A stretch of 64,000 nucleotides of DNA, from the NCBI GenBank assembly GCA_024516155.1, contig JAJJXM010000079.1:1-64000 (forward strand), in the 5' to 3' direction. The notes under the pieces are model-generated. The model was not told the origin of the DNA and searched no databases. It saw only the letters and a program-made list of their open reading frames with translations. Both the position numbers and the translations under genes were made by a program. This stretch comes from Pyronema omphalodes (taxonomy: Eukaryota > Ascomycota > Pezizomycetes > Pezizales > Pyronemataceae). This document shows positions 41,960 to 53,195 of the stretch, in pieces; the stretch's first letter is position 1; every line of letters starts with the position of its first letter.

Positions 41960-44900
41960 TTGCTATTATCGGGCGCAAGTTTTACTGGAAAGTTAGAATG
42001 CAAACACCTTGTTCTCTCTTGTTCCTTGTTTTCCAATAACCGCTCCGTGAAAACAGTAGCGCTCGTTGACTGCGGCGCCACTGGTATCGCCTTTGTTGAC
42101 CGCAATTTCGCCCGCCATCACAAACTCCCCCTAACCCCCCTATCCACCGCCCGAACGGTCGAAGTTATCGACGGCCGCCCCATATCCTCAGGAAAAATCA
42201 CACACCTCGCCCAAGTAGAGTGTACCATCAATGGTCACTCGGCAATCCTTCCCATGTTTGTCACCAAGTTGGGTCACTACCCGGTGGTGTTGGGCATCCC
42301 CTGGTTGAAGAAACACGATGTAACAATAAGCTTCAGTTCCAACACTGTAAGCTTAGACTCCCAATACTGCCTAAGGAACTGCACCCCGTTGCCTGTAAGC
42401 ACAACCGGTGTCGAGGTCCTGGACTCGAGGCCCCCTCCCGCTGTCCACGAGCCCGACACAAACCCCATGCCGGAGTTAGAAGACTCGGTCCCCGACCCCC
42501 CGGACGAACCCCCAATAGCGATCTCAAGTCTAACCATCTCCGACTTCAAAGAAATGGTAGAAGACGAAAGCCTGACAGTGTTCTCGCTATGGTTGGACGA
42601 GATCACCGTCGCCCTACAAGACAAGCCCCCCCTCACGGATGACGAACTGAAAGACATGATCCCCGAAGAGTATCATGACTACCTCGATTTATTCAAGGAG
42701 GTCAACGCGAAGGAACTCCCCCCACACCGACCCTACGACCACAAGATCCCACTGAAAGAGGGATTCGTCCCCCCCTTTGGCCCGCTATACTCGCTGTCAC
42801 GCAACGAGTTGCAGACGCTGAAAACGTGGCTCGATGAGAATTTGGTGAAAGGATTTATACAACGCTCCCAATCACCAGCCGCCTCGCCGATATTATTCGT
42901 GAAAAAATCAGACGGATCCTTATGCCTGTGTGTCGATTACCGAAGACTGAATGAAGGTACCGAGAAAAACCGGTACCCGCTGCCATTGATACAGGAAACG
43001 ATGATGAATCTTTCCAAAGCTCAATACTTTACGACCCTTGATGTCCGCAGCGCTTATAACCTTATCAGAATGGCAGAGGGCGAAGAATGGAAGACGGCCT
43101 TCCGCACAAGGTACGGCCTGTTTGAGTCGAAAGTGATGCCCTTTGGGCTCACCAACGCGCCTGCCGATTTCCAGGCATTTATAAATGATGTCCTGAGACC
43201 ATACCTGGACCAGTTTTGTACGGCATGCTTGGACGATATCCTCGTATTCTCCGAAACAAAGCCCGATCACACCGCACACGTCCGAAAGATCTTGGAACGA
43301 CTCAAACAAGAAAAACTGCACTTGAAGCCAGAAAAGTGTAAGTTTGCTAAGGCAGAAGTACAGTACCTGGGCTACAACATCGGCCGCGACAGCGCGCGCA
43401 TGATGGATTCCAAAGTAGCCACAGTGAGAGATTGGAAGGAACCAACCAATTTGAAACAGGTCCAAGAATTCCTGGGCTTCGCGAATTTCTACCGAAGATT
43501 TATCAAAGACTACTCAAAAGTGGTCTCCCCTCTGACGGCTCTGACCAAAAAGAAAGATGGTAAGGCAATCCCCTTTACCTGGGGTAAAGACCAGCAAAGC
43601 GCCTTCGACCGACTGAAGGATGCATTTACATCAGCACCGATTCTCAAGCACTTCGACTACGAGAAACCGATTGTAGTAGAAACAGACGCATCTGACTATG
43701 TGTCTTCTGGAGTCTTATCACAATACGACGACGATAACGTGTTACACCCCGTCGCATTTTATTCCAAGAAGCATTCCCCGGCAGAATGCAACTACGAAAT
43801 CTATGACAAAGAACTACTGGCAATAGTTCGTTGTTTCGAGGAATGGCGTCCCCACTTGGAGGGCTCCGCATTCCCTATAAAAGTATTGACAGACCACAAG
43901 AATCTCGAATACTTTATGACGACAAAGCTGCTAAACAGACGACAAACACGCTGGTCCGAATTCCTGTCTCGGTTCAACTTTGTGATCACCTATCGACCGG
44001 GAACGTTGGGAGGAAAACCGGACGCCCTGACAAGACGAGCCGCCGACCTCCCGGAAGAGGGAGACGAACGCATACTAGCGAACCAGCAAGCTGTTCTAAA
44101 GCCACAAAATTTTCAGTTGTGCATGACCCCGCCCATGAAACTTGCACCCTCCGAAGTAGACCTCCTGTTCACAGAGGGCTACAAGACAGATTCATTCCCC
44201 AACCGAGTGTTGGGAATGCTGGAAGACGGTACACAAATCTGTAAGGACATATCACTCGCCGATTGCTCCGTGTTGGAAAACAGATTGTACTACCGAGACT
44301 GCCTCTATGTCCCCGCGCTGGACAAACTACGATTAAAACTACTACAAGATCACCACGACCCCCCCACCATGGGACACCTGGGCCGTGCAAAGACTTTCGA
44401 ACTCCTCGCCAGGAATTATTACTGGCCCTCGATGAGAAAAGATGTGGATCAATTCGTGCGAAATTGCCACACTTGCAAAAGAACAAAAGCTACCCGCCAC
44501 GCACCCTATGGAACCTTGAAACCCCTACCGGTCCCACACCACCCTTGGCAGAATATATCTGTGGACTTCGTCACTGGACTACCGACATCAGAAGGCTTCG
44601 ACGCAATATGTGCCATCGTTTGCCGACTCACGAAACAGCGGCACTTAGTGCCCTGTCACTCCACGATAGACGCAGAAGGCTTCGCGCAACTCTTCCTGGA
44701 AAACGTATTCAAACTACACGGCCTGCCAGACACAGTAGTGTCCGACCGCGGTCCGCAATTTGTGGCCCACTTCTGGAAACACCTGGCAAATTGCATGGGT
44801 ATCGAAATTGCCACGAGCACGGCCTTCCATCCCCAAACCGACGGCCAAACAGAAAGAATCAACGCGGTGACGGAGCAATATCTCCGCGCGTACGTCTGTT

Positions 44901-45629
44901 ATTTACAAGACGATTGGAAGAAATTTCTACCACTGGCAGAATTTGCTGCAAATAACCAAGTATCGGATACAACGTCGCTGTCTCCGTTCTACGCTATATA
45001 CGGCCGACACCCCAAATGCTCTTTCGAACTGGAAATCAGGACAGACAATCCTGAAGAAGTGAAAGCGAACGAGGTAGCGGAAAGGATGTCACACATCCAG
45101 GACGTCTTACGTTCGGAAATGAAACACGCCCAAGCCCGCCGACATAGAAGCCGCCGACAATTCCCGACTCCCCGCGCCGGTCTTCAAACCAGGAGACCTG
45201 GTATGGCTGGACGCCCGCAACCTCGGAACCCGCCGCCCCTCAAGGAAACTGGAAAACAAACACCTAGGCCCCTTCACCGTGTTACGGCCCATTGGATCCC
45301 ACGCCTATGAATTGGATATACCGGAAACAATGAAACGTCATAGGACCTTCCCCGTGTCCCTACTAAACCCAGCCCCTTCGGACCCTCTCCCTGGCCAGAT
45401 TATCCCACCGCCCCTACCGGTAGTAGTAGACGGCGAAGAAGAATGGTTCGTGGATGAAATTCTGGATAGCCGTTGGTCAAGAGGAAACCTGCAGTACCTC
45501 GTCAAGTGGACCGGCCATGACTCTCCAACCTGGGAACCGGAAACGAACCTATCCGAAACTGAGGCCGCTGAGAAATTCCATCAGCTATACCCAGACAAAC
45601 CTTCTCCTCTCGTAGGAACTCGAGCCTAA
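41960..45629 (+). pseudogene. G1-iii pol: protease to chromodomain (frameshift, CLDD)
   Basis: Open for 1116 codons, then shifted. The protease DCGATG is near residue 36. The RT has CLDD instead of YLDD (TGC for TAC at about 43226-43228), and LCLCVDY instead of LRLCVDY. RNase H has ETDASDYVSSG (~574). The integrase zinc finger and DDE core span ~790-980. An extra G near 45141, compared with G1-ii, shifts the frame; the chromodomain (YLVKWTGHDSPTWEPETN) is in the frame 45279-45629. With the altered RT motif the copy is probably inactive. Confidence 0.9.
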
Positions 45630-45642
45630 CGGGGGGGTACTG

Positions 45643-47051
45643 TGTGAACCTGGGCACAGCTTCGACTATGCAGAGGCTTATCCGATTGTATCTCTAGTGC
45701 TTCGTTCTCAGTGTTGACAGACACTTCGTTCCCAAGAACCGACAGACACTTCGTTCCCAAGAACTAATAGAGCTTATCCAAAGATAAAGCTAGGAAGAGA
45801 ATTAATGGATCACAGGCGGAATAAACTTAAGGGTTGTCTTCGGAGGTATTCGTTGGTGATAATAGGTATCGTCGCGTAGAGGATCAAATGGTTGATGATG
45901 GAGGAGAGAGAGGGAAGACAAAGGCTCTTTTATAGACTTTCGTCTACAAGTTCGCCCAGACTTCCTAGGGAACCAATTTCCAAACTGAGCCTAGGAGATA
46001 AGACAAGAGTCATTTCTGAGACGCATCTGCTGATAGATTGCATCATACGAAGTGCGTAATCATATTGATTACTTGCTTGCATGATGCTTGCTATCGTCAG
46101 ACTAATCCTTGACATTCCTCTCTGTACTACCACACCTTCCAATCAGGTGTCAGGGTTATGAGTCATATGGGAGGGCAACTCCGCTTGACTGCATAATGCA
46201 TGAACTCCTCTGACAAATAACATGTGAGTCATTTATCTTGTGAGTCGTGCTATCATAGATCTCCCTAGAGAATCTCGATTGCGAATGGAGGAATCTGACA
46301 TCATAAGGCATCCATGCCCTACCGGAGTGGATCACTCCGACACATTCCTGTGTGATGTCATTATGGCTCCACCTGCGCGCACTTGCCCGCAGCCACACCC
46401 TGGTGTGGATGCAAACGCCGAGCTGTTCCTTGGTTGGTAGTCAATAGCCTAAGGGCGCGTCATATCGGTTCCACCAAACAGTTTCCTTGAGAGGGTTGCA
46501 TGCTTATGGACGTCGTCTCATGCCTTAGCAATCTTGACCCTTGACCATAGCCCCACTCCTGTTTGCCGACTAGACTCTGCCTTGCCTTCCTGGCTGACCA
46601 TTCACCCAACTAAGTAACACCGGATGATTTCGTCGCACCGCTCTGCACATCCTTGGAACTCTCTTCCGATGCAGACCCCTTTGTAGCCGTGAACTTCCGA
46701 ACACTCCTCAAGTAGAAGGAGGTGTCCTTTCGTCTTCGTCTTCGTTCTCCATCAGCGTCGTTCGTAGTTGCTCAAGGGTAAGTCAACACCCATGAGGTAA
46801 GTGTTCCCCAATCTCTTCTCTTCTGAATCCTCCCAAACTGACATTGAATAATAGTTGCGACGCCTCGGGCCGGGATCCTCGTGAGGTCCTATCGGAAAGG
46901 CACGAATCACGTGACGTGACTTGTCGGAGCTCCTCTGGGGGTTCCGGCCCGGGATACTAATCTGACTATTCATTCTCTGTCGAGTTTGCCATATTCTCCA
47001 TTGCGTTATATATGATACCAATTCTATCCTCACACATTTCAGGGTGTGACA
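45643..47051 (-). repeat. G2 3' LTR
   Basis: 1409 bp. On the minus strand it runs TGTCACACC...GGTTCACA. Purine tract AGGGGAGAGGTGG (minus) directly precedes it, at 47052-47064. Confidence 0.93.
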
Positions 47052-47222
47052 CCACCTCTCCCCTGTTCAAGCTTCGTCCCGAAGCTCGTAGTTCATCTTT
47101 CTGTGATCGCACCACGCCGTAGCCTAGTGACTTAAGTGATCAATTTTGGATGTAGTCCTCCAGCCCCTACATCCTACCACCAACTCTACCTGATGAAAAC
47201 CACATGGGAAAAACATCAAGCA

Positions 47223-50200
47223 TTAGTCTTTGAGTCGGTAGTCCCTCGGAGAATCAGGATACTTGAGATGGAAATCTCTTAGCTTCTCCTGACCTCCTAC
47301 TGAAAAGTTGTCGAAGGGTTCTGCCGTCCAGTCTTTCTTGTTGGGCCACCCTAGCCATTTGACGAGGTAAAGTACTCTGCTGCCTGATTTGTAGCTGCTC
47401 ATAATTTCGTCTATGTCGTACTCCTCGCTTCCCTCAACATCGTCTGCTTCCCGAAGAATTTTGTTCGGGTCTGGTGGAGCTCTGGTTCCAGTGTGGAAGG
47501 GCTCCAGTAGGGAAGTGTGGAAGACATTGTGAATCTTCCATCTTCTTGGTAGTGTGAGACGTATTGCTGTTGGGGATATGACCTTTTCGATTTGGAATGG
47601 ACCATGTAACTTGTGATCCAGTTTGTGTGATGGGCGTCTTGTTTTTATGTGTCGTCCATCGAGCATAACCAAGTCTCCAACTTGGTAAGTAGGGGCCTCC
47701 TTTCGCTGAAGGTCTGCATACTTCTTCATTCTTTCTTGTGCCTTCTGTAATGCTGACTTAGCACCTTCATGCACTGTATGCATCCAATGAGCGTATGCTT
47801 TGCTGGCAGGGTTTTGCACAGCTGTTGGAATGGGATTGCTGGCAATGGGGTTGTAACCGTAATTCGCATAAAAAGGTGATAGTCCTGTAGCGGTGGTTAC
47901 TGAGTTGTTGTAAGCGAACTCAGCCATTGGCAATAGATCAACCCAATCATTCATCTCATGATTGACAAAGGAGCGGAGGTATGCTTCAATTGTCTGGTTA
48001 AGTCGTTCCGTCTGTCCATCTGTTTGAGGGTGGAACGCTGTGGACATTCTAGGTTTGATTGCTAGCGTCCCAAGAAATGCTTTCCAGGTGGTGCTTGTAA
48101 ACCTGGAGTCTCTGTCCGACACAATATCCGTAGGTAGCCCATGTAACTTCCAAATCTCCTTCGCAAAGATTCTAACAAGGTCTGCAGTTGTCTTGCCGTC
48201 TTTTTGCAGTGGTATGAAGTGGGCCATCTTAGAGAATCTGTCAACTATTACCCATAGTTGATCGCATCCATTGGATTCTGGTAGGTCGGTGATAAAGTCC
48301 ATGGCGATTGATTGCCATGGGGCATAGGGTAGTTCCAAAGGTTGAAGTAATCCGTACTTGAGGTGCCGTGCTTTTTTGTCCTTTTGACATTCCATACAAC
48401 TCTTTACATAAGTTATTATTTGTTCTTCCATTCTTGGCCACCAGAAGTTCCTTCGTATTAATTCAATTGTTTTGTCCTGTCCGAAGTGACCTGCAATTTT
48501 CGAGTCATGTTCAGATTCCAGAACTGTCTTTACTAAATCCTTTGGTACCCATAGTTTTTCCTTTCGATAGACTATGCCATTATCTATCGTCAATGGTTCC
48601 TTAATTTTCTTTGTTGCCTCCACGTAAATCTCATCCAGCTTACCAGCTTCCTTTACCATCTTTAAGAATTCTTCTGACCATTTAATAAAAGGAATAGAGG
48701 AAAGACGTGCTGAAGAAATGATAAATGATGTTCCTTCTCCAGCACTGCTGATTGACGAAATGGATGCAAAATGACTCTTATGCAGGATCGTCGTAATCGG
48801 CTGATCTTCACCTCCCCCCTTTTCAGGTCGGAACTCCGGACGCCTAGATAGAGCATCAGGTTTCCCATTTTTAACCCCAGGTCTATAAAAAATCTTAAAG
48901 TCAACGCCAGCAAGCTCTTGAGCCCATCTAGCTTGACGTCGATTGAGTACTTTTGTTGTTGTAAAGTACTCAAGGTTTTGGTGGTCGCTGTAAACTTGGA
49001 CAGTGTGCATTGCTCCCTCAAGATATCGTCTCCATACTTTGAATGAGTCCACAATAGCTAACAGCTCCTTGTCATGGATCTCATAGTTAATCTCAGCAGG
49101 AGTGAATTTTCTTGAGTGGAAAGCAATTGGGTGCAACTTTCCATCTTCCCCCTTCTGGGATAGAACTGCGCCTAAAGCAAAATCTGAAGCATCTGTTTCA
49201 ACAATGCAAACCTGTCTTGGGTCAAAATGACTTAAGATTGGTGCAGTAGTGAAACGACTTTTGAGCTCATCAAATGCTAGTTCCATAGCAACAGTCCATT
49301 CCCATTTCTTCGCATCGCCCTTTGTTGATTCTGTGAGAGGTCGACATATCTTGGAGAAGTCCTTGATGAATCTGCGATAGAAGTTTGCGAATCCAAGAAA
49401 GCCCTGTGTTTCTTTCAAGGATTTTGGGGGTTCCCATACCAGGACTGTTTGTACCTTGTCCTTTGCCATTTCAATGCCATTTTCGCTGATAATATAACCC
49501 AGAAATTCCACTCTGTTTTGTCCCCAAACACATTTTTCCGGAGAGATAACCAGCCCATTTTCTTCCAATCTTTTTAACACTTCCTTAACCAATTTGTCGT
49601 GTTCTTCCTCTGTCTCAGCATATATGAGAACATCATCAATATACGCAATTACTCCCTGATCCAACATGTCTCTAAAGATATGATTCATCATATCTTGGAA
49701 TGTGGCTGGGGCATTGCTCAAGCCAAAAGGCATAACTGAAAATTCATATAATCCATATCGGCATCGAAAGGCCGTTTTCCATTCATCTCCTTCTTTTATT
49801 CTGATGAGATGATATCCATTCTTGAGGTCCATTTTCGTAAATATTTTTGCTCCTCTAACTCTGTCTTGTAATTCTGACATGAGTGGGAGTGGGTACCGGT
49901 TGGCAATTGTAATTTTGTTGATGCCCCGGTAATCAACACATAACCGTAGACCTCTGCCATGAGGCTTTGGGACAAAGAGGATAGGAGCTGCTGCTGGTGA
50001 CTTGGAAGGTCTGATTTTACCAGTACGCAGCATATCCTTCAACCATTCTCTAAGTGTCTCTAGCTCAACTTCGTTGAGAGCATAGACAGGTCCCCAAGGA
50101 GGCTTTTCGCCTTCAACTAGGTCAATCGCATGGTCGTAGGGTTTGTGATCAGGAAGCCTATCTGCAGCTTCCTTTGTCATAATGTTGATCCAGCCGCGGA

Positions 50201-50273
50201 ATTTCTCTGGGACTTGCTGAAGGGCCTCAGATAATTCCTCTTTGGTGGATACAGATGAGATGTGGCCTAAGAC
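47223..50273 (-). CDS. G2 RT, RNase H, integrase, chromodomain
   Basis: An open frame of just over 1000 codons, in the same frame as the protease but after TGA 50274-50276. The RT has [30 protein letters not shown] and catalytic AYIDDVLIYAE. RNase H has VETDASDFALGAVLS and NYEIHDKELLAIV. The integrase zinc finger ends SCMECQKDKKA; the DDE core has MDFITDLP, IVSDRDSRF and DGQTERLNQTI. The chromodomain near the C terminus reads YLVKWLGWPNKKDWTAEPFD. All catalytic residues are present. The product would copy the RNA in the particle and integrate the cDNA. The in-frame start codon is at 50180; the bases upstream of it are open to the TGA. Confidence 0.92.
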   Translation of the reverse strand, partial: VLGHISSVSTKEELSEALQQVPEKFRGWINIMTKEAADRLPDHKPYDHAIDLVEGEKPPWGPVYALNEVELETLREWLKDMLRTGKIRPSKSPAAAPILFVPKPHGRGLRLCVDYRGINKITIANRYPLPLMSELQDRVRGAKIFTKMDLKNGYHLIRIKEGDEWKTAFRCRYGLYEFSVMPFGLSNAPATFQDMMNHIFRDMLDQGVIAYIDDVLIYAETEEEHDKLVKEVLKRLEENGLVISPEKCVWGQNRVEFLGYIISENGIEMAKDKVQTVLVWEPPKSLKETQGFLGFANFYRRFIKDFSKICRPLTESTKGDAKKWEWTVAMELAFDELKSRFTTAPILSHFDPRQVCIVETDASDFALGAVLSQKGEDGKLHPIAFHSRKFTPAEINYEIHDKELLAIVDSFKVWRRYLEGAMHTVQVYSDHQNLEYFTTTKVLNRRQARWAQELAGVDFKIFYRPGVKNGKPDALSRRPEFRPEKGGGEDQPITTILHKSHFASISSISSAGEGTSFIISSARLSSIPFIKWSEEFLKMVKEAGKLDEIYVEATKKIKEPLTIDNGIVYRKEKLWVPKDLVKTVLESEHDSKIAGHFGQDKTIELIRRNFWWPRMEEQIITYVKSCMECQKDKKARHLKYGLLQPLELPYAPWQSIAMDFITDLPESNGCDQLWVIVDRFSKMAHFIPLQKDGKTTADLVRIFAKEIWKLHGLPTDIVSDRDSRFTSTTWKAFLGTLAIKPRMSTAFHPQTDGQTERLNQTIEAYLRSFVNHEMNDWVDLLPMAEFAYNNSVTTATGLSPFYANYGYNPIASNPIPTAVQNPASKAYAHWMHTVHEGAKSALQKAQERMKKYADLQRKEAPTYQVGDLVMLDGRHIKTRRPSHKLDHKLHGPFQIEKVISPTAIRLTLPRRWKIHNVFHTSLLEPFHTGTRAPPDPNKILREADDVEGSEEYDIDEIMSSYKSGSRVLYLVKWLGWPNKKDWTAEPFDNFSVGGQEKLRDFHLKYPDSPRDYRLKD

Positions 50274-50927
50274 TCAGGCTTCTGGATGGTCGAGGACATG
50301 TTTATCGACTTTGAGTGAGAAGGCACTGGCTTGTGCCTTTGTACATTTTTCTTTGCAACGTGAGGATGTAAAGGAGATTTTGTCTTGATCTCCCCAGAGG
50401 TTGCAGGGCTGATGTAGTGCCATCCACCAATAAGGCAGGATAGCATCGCAGTTACTATCTAGTGGAGCGACTTCGAAAGATTCTGCAGCAAAGTGTTTCT
50501 TATGCTGCAATAGAAAGGGAACCGTAAAGACTTCACCTGCTCCAGCAACTATTTCATTGTTAAAGTTGCGGATTTGTAACGGGGTGTCTCTTTTAACGGT
50601 TGGGATTTTGTATTTGTGGACAAAGGCTTTGTCCAGGAGGGCAGCAGTAGATCCTGTATCAAGAAGGACTCTAACTGTGCGTTGTTGATTCTTGGACCAG
50701 TTGAGAACCATGTTGATAATTGGTCTCGGTCCATGGTGAGGAGGAGTGGGGACTGATTCCTGGGTAACTGGAATAGCTGCTCCATTGTCTTTTCGTCGAC
50801 TCTTAGTCCTGGTCGACAGAAGGCTGTCCATTGATTTCCTTTTTATTCCTGCACATTTCCCTATTACTGCGTCTTCATATCCATCCTCCTCGGGTGACGC
50901 TTCCCTAGAGGACTCTAAAAATCCGAA
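50274..50927 (-). CDS. G2 protease ORF
   Basis: A frame of about 217 codons ending in TGA at 50274-50276, open from 50927 so that it overlaps the gag end by 13 nt. The first in-frame ATG is at 50831. Aspartic protease motif VRVLLDTGSTAALLDKAF is present, with the fold-typical region continuing to PYWWMAL. It lies in the -1 frame relative to gag. It continues in frame into RT beyond the TGA. Confidence 0.88.
   Translation of the reverse strand, partial: FGFLESSREASPEEDGYEDAVIGKCAGIKRKSMDSLLSTRTKSRRKDNGAAIPVTQESVPTPPHHGPRPIINMVLNWSKNQQRTVRVLLDTGSTAALLDKAFVHKYKIPTVKRDTPLQIRNFNNEIVAGAGEVFTVPFLLQHKKHFAAESFEVAPLDSNCDAILPYWWMALHQPCNLWGDQDKISFTSSRCKEKCTKAQASAFSLKVDKHVLDHPEA
50914..50924 (-). promoter_or_regulatory. 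G2 gag/pol -1 frameshift site
   Basis: On the minus strand gag ends GAT TTT TAG. A slip back by one on T TTT would read TTA GAG TCC into the protease frame. The run of five T right at the stop is the only obvious slippery stretch in the 13-nt overlap. Confidence 0.5.
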
Positions 50928-53086
50928 TCAATGACTTCCTCATCCTCCATTTCCCAAATCCTTGGTTGCGCATCAGACATGTGAGTGTCTTCCTCATCTT
51001 GTCTTACTGCAGCAGTCTTCGCCTTCTTGGCTTCCTTGGGCTTTCCCTGTTCTTGCCCTTCCTCATTATCTTCATCGTCCCGCTTCCTCTTTCCTGAAGA
51101 AGCTACCTTTCCATCCTTTGCCAGGTCAGTTCCCCCAACAGTCTTCTTTGCATAGCAGTCGTACATCCTATGACCAGCACGACCACATCGCCAACATTCA
51201 GCCTTATCTTTCTTGTGTTTGTCGATTTCGGCCTGGGGTACTCCTTGCAAAGCCTCCCTTCCTGAGGCATAAACCGCCGGTTTATCTGACTTCCTGTCCT
51301 TTTTCCCAGCAAATTCCTTCTTAGATCCCTTATCCTTAACCTTTCGGTCCTTCTGCTGCACCTCACGTGGGCGAGCAGCTTCCCTTTCTTTCCCTTTGTC
51401 CTTGCGTTCCCCACGCACTTCTAAGGTCTTTTTCTTCGTATACCCCAATTCTTCATTCAAGCCTTCCACAACATGTGCAGCTTCTTTGACTGCATGAATC
51501 AGGGCAACATCATCATTGGGAACCTCTCCACACCGTTGGTAAACCATCTTCTTGATAGCTGGTGTCATAGCCTCCCATATCACATTCCTAAACATAGGGC
51601 CCAGTGCTCCAACACGCATATTCAGATCCTCCAACTTAGTGATATAATCATCAATATCACCATCGTACTGTAGTTCTGTAATGCGTTTGACGTCCTTCTG
51701 AGCCTCCCTCTTATCCTCGAACCTTGTCTCAAATGCACTGGAAAATGCAGCCCAAGTATCCTTCAATTTCTGTTTCTGAATAGACTTCCTGCGCTCCTGG
51801 TGCCATGCTAAAGCCTTGTGGGTGAATAGACTACCAACCCACTTAACCTGCGCATCTTCATCAGGCCAGGATGTGGCATATGTTTCCACGTAATCCTGTA
51901 CTGACATCCACCAGGCCCTAAGCAGAGTCTTGTCTTTTCCTGAGAAAAATTGAGGTGCCTTGAGTTCTGGCATCTTGGGTCTCTTTGGTGCATCTCTGGG
52001 TCCTTGGATTTTGTCCATAATAGAAGTGAGGAATCTTGTTGCATCCTCCTCAGCTTCTCTTTCTTCTCTAGTCTTTTGGCGAGGGGGCCTTTCTGGCTGT
52101 CCGGGTCTTCCTTGACCATCATCGGAGGGCTCAGGAGGGGGAATGGTAACCCTTCTTCTTGGAGGGCCATTGCCTCGTCCTCCATTTCCTCCTGCTGCTG
52201 GAGGGGGTGTGTCGTTTCTAGAGGGTGGTAGATTTGTGTCTACTGCCACCTGAAAAATGCTTGGGGAGACAGTTCTGCGTTGGGGTTCGTCCTGTACCGC
52301 ATCCGCAACCGACTGTGCATCGATAGGTATGTTGTTGGCTGTCATGTCCATGACCCTTTGAATGACCTTATCGATAATCTCCTTCTTTTCATTTTCCCTC
52401 TCTGTCTCGTACTCCAAAAGCCTTCGTTGCTGTTCTTGCTCATTGTGGGCTAAAAGACGGATTTGCTCGTCCCTTTGTTGGTCAGCCTGGTTCTTTGTGG
52501 CTGCCCAGCCTTCAACACCGAAGTTCCATCCTTGTTGATGGTTGGAGAATCCTTGGAGGTAATCATTGATGATTTGTACACCAATGTTGAGTTGTTGAAC
52601 AGCCTGATGGTTGGCTGTTTGCTTTTCTTGAGCGTCCGTGGCTAGTTCACCAAGGGCGTTCCAAACCTGAGAACTGAATTCATTGCTTGACTGGATGAGT
52701 CTAACAATGGCTGTTTGGTTGAGTTCTCTGTCGATGTCGCCTTGTCGAATAACAACATCGTAGGCATTTTGCATAATGCCTGACATTTCTTGGTACAGAT
52801 TCTTGACGTTTTGCATATCGGTCTGTACAGAAACTCCTTCTTTCTTCAGGGCTTCAATCAATGCCTGCACATCTTGTTCAGTTGTCTCCATCCTGTCCAC
52901 CATCTTGACGAACCATTCTGGAAGCTGGTCCCTGCTGACAGTGGTTCCCTGGCGAACTACAGCTTTACCAGCTGCAGAGAGTTGGTCCCATGATTGAGGG
53001 CGATGGACTTCCACCATATCTCCCATGGAAACATCGTCATCGTGACGGGCTGCCGGGGATGCAGTGATTCTGCGGTAGGAGGACAT
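50915..53086 (-). CDS. G2 gag, 723 aa
   Basis: The first ~270 residues are helical and Gln/Glu-rich, probably coiled coil (QQRDEQIRLLAHNEQEQQRR). A disordered Pro/Arg/Gly stretch follows. The Retrotrans_gag capsid core lies at ~375-540 (APQFFSGKDKTLLRAWWMSV, LAWHQERRKS). A Lys-rich linker and the zinc knuckle CWRCGRAGHRMYDC near 630-645 come next. An acidic tail with KRKRDD ends DEEVIDSDF. The frame is completely open and the ATG at 53086 is the first in frame, about 110 bp inside the 5' LTR. The product forms the particle shell and packages RNA. Confidence 0.92.
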   Translation of the reverse strand: MSSYRRITASPAARHDDDVSMGDMVEVHRPQSWDQLSAAGKAVVRQGTTVSRDQLPEWFVKMVDRMETTEQDVQALIEALKKEGVSVQTDMQNVKNLYQEMSGIMQNAYDVVIRQGDIDRELNQTAIVRLIQSSNEFSSQVWNALGELATDAQEKQTANHQAVQQLNIGVQIINDYLQGFSNHQQGWNFGVEGWAATKNQADQQRDEQIRLLAHNEQEQQRRLLEYETERENEKKEIIDKVIQRVMDMTANNIPIDAQSVADAVQDEPQRRTVSPSIFQVAVDTNLPPSRNDTPPPAAGGNGGRGNGPPRRRVTIPPPEPSDDGQGRPGQPERPPRQKTREEREAEEDATRFLTSIMDKIQGPRDAPKRPKMPELKAPQFFSGKDKTLLRAWWMSVQDYVETYATSWPDEDAQVKWVGSLFTHKALAWHQERRKSIQKQKLKDTWAAFSSAFETRFEDKREAQKDVKRITELQYDGDIDDYITKLEDLNMRVGALGPMFRNVIWEAMTPAIKKMVYQRCGEVPNDDVALIHAVKEAAHVVEGLNEELGYTKKKTLEVRGERKDKGKEREAARPREVQQKDRKVKDKGSKKEFAGKKDRKSDKPAVYASGREALQGVPQAEIDKHKKDKAECWRCGRAGHRMYDCYAKKTVGGTDLAKDGKVASSGKRKRDDEDNEEGQEQGKPKEAKKAKTAAVRQDEEDTHMSDAQPRIWEMEDEEVIDSDF

Positions 53087-53181
53087 TGCTGAGTAGTAGG
53101 TGCTTTGTGAAATTGATCTTGCTTGCCCTAGAAGAGGGTCTTTTCTTTGTCGTATCGATTAATAAACTTGGTAGCTTGTAG

Positions 53182-53193
53182 CCTTAAGTTTAT
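53182..53193 (-). other. G2 primer-binding site, probable self-priming type
   Basis: On the minus strand ATAAACTTAAGG starts 2 nt after the 5' LTR. It is the exact complement of CCTTAAGTTTAT in the same LTR (minus strand, near 53374-53385). Twelve matching bases at the same 2-nt offset as in G1 suggest the element primes from its own RNA. Confidence 0.55.
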
Positions 53194-53195
53194 AG

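Noticed and set aside
45900..47030. Small ORFs within 45930-47033 and the same set at 53483-54613 as host genes
   Set aside because: Both sets are in the two G2 LTRs, short and with no domain; the duplication is due to the LTR pair.
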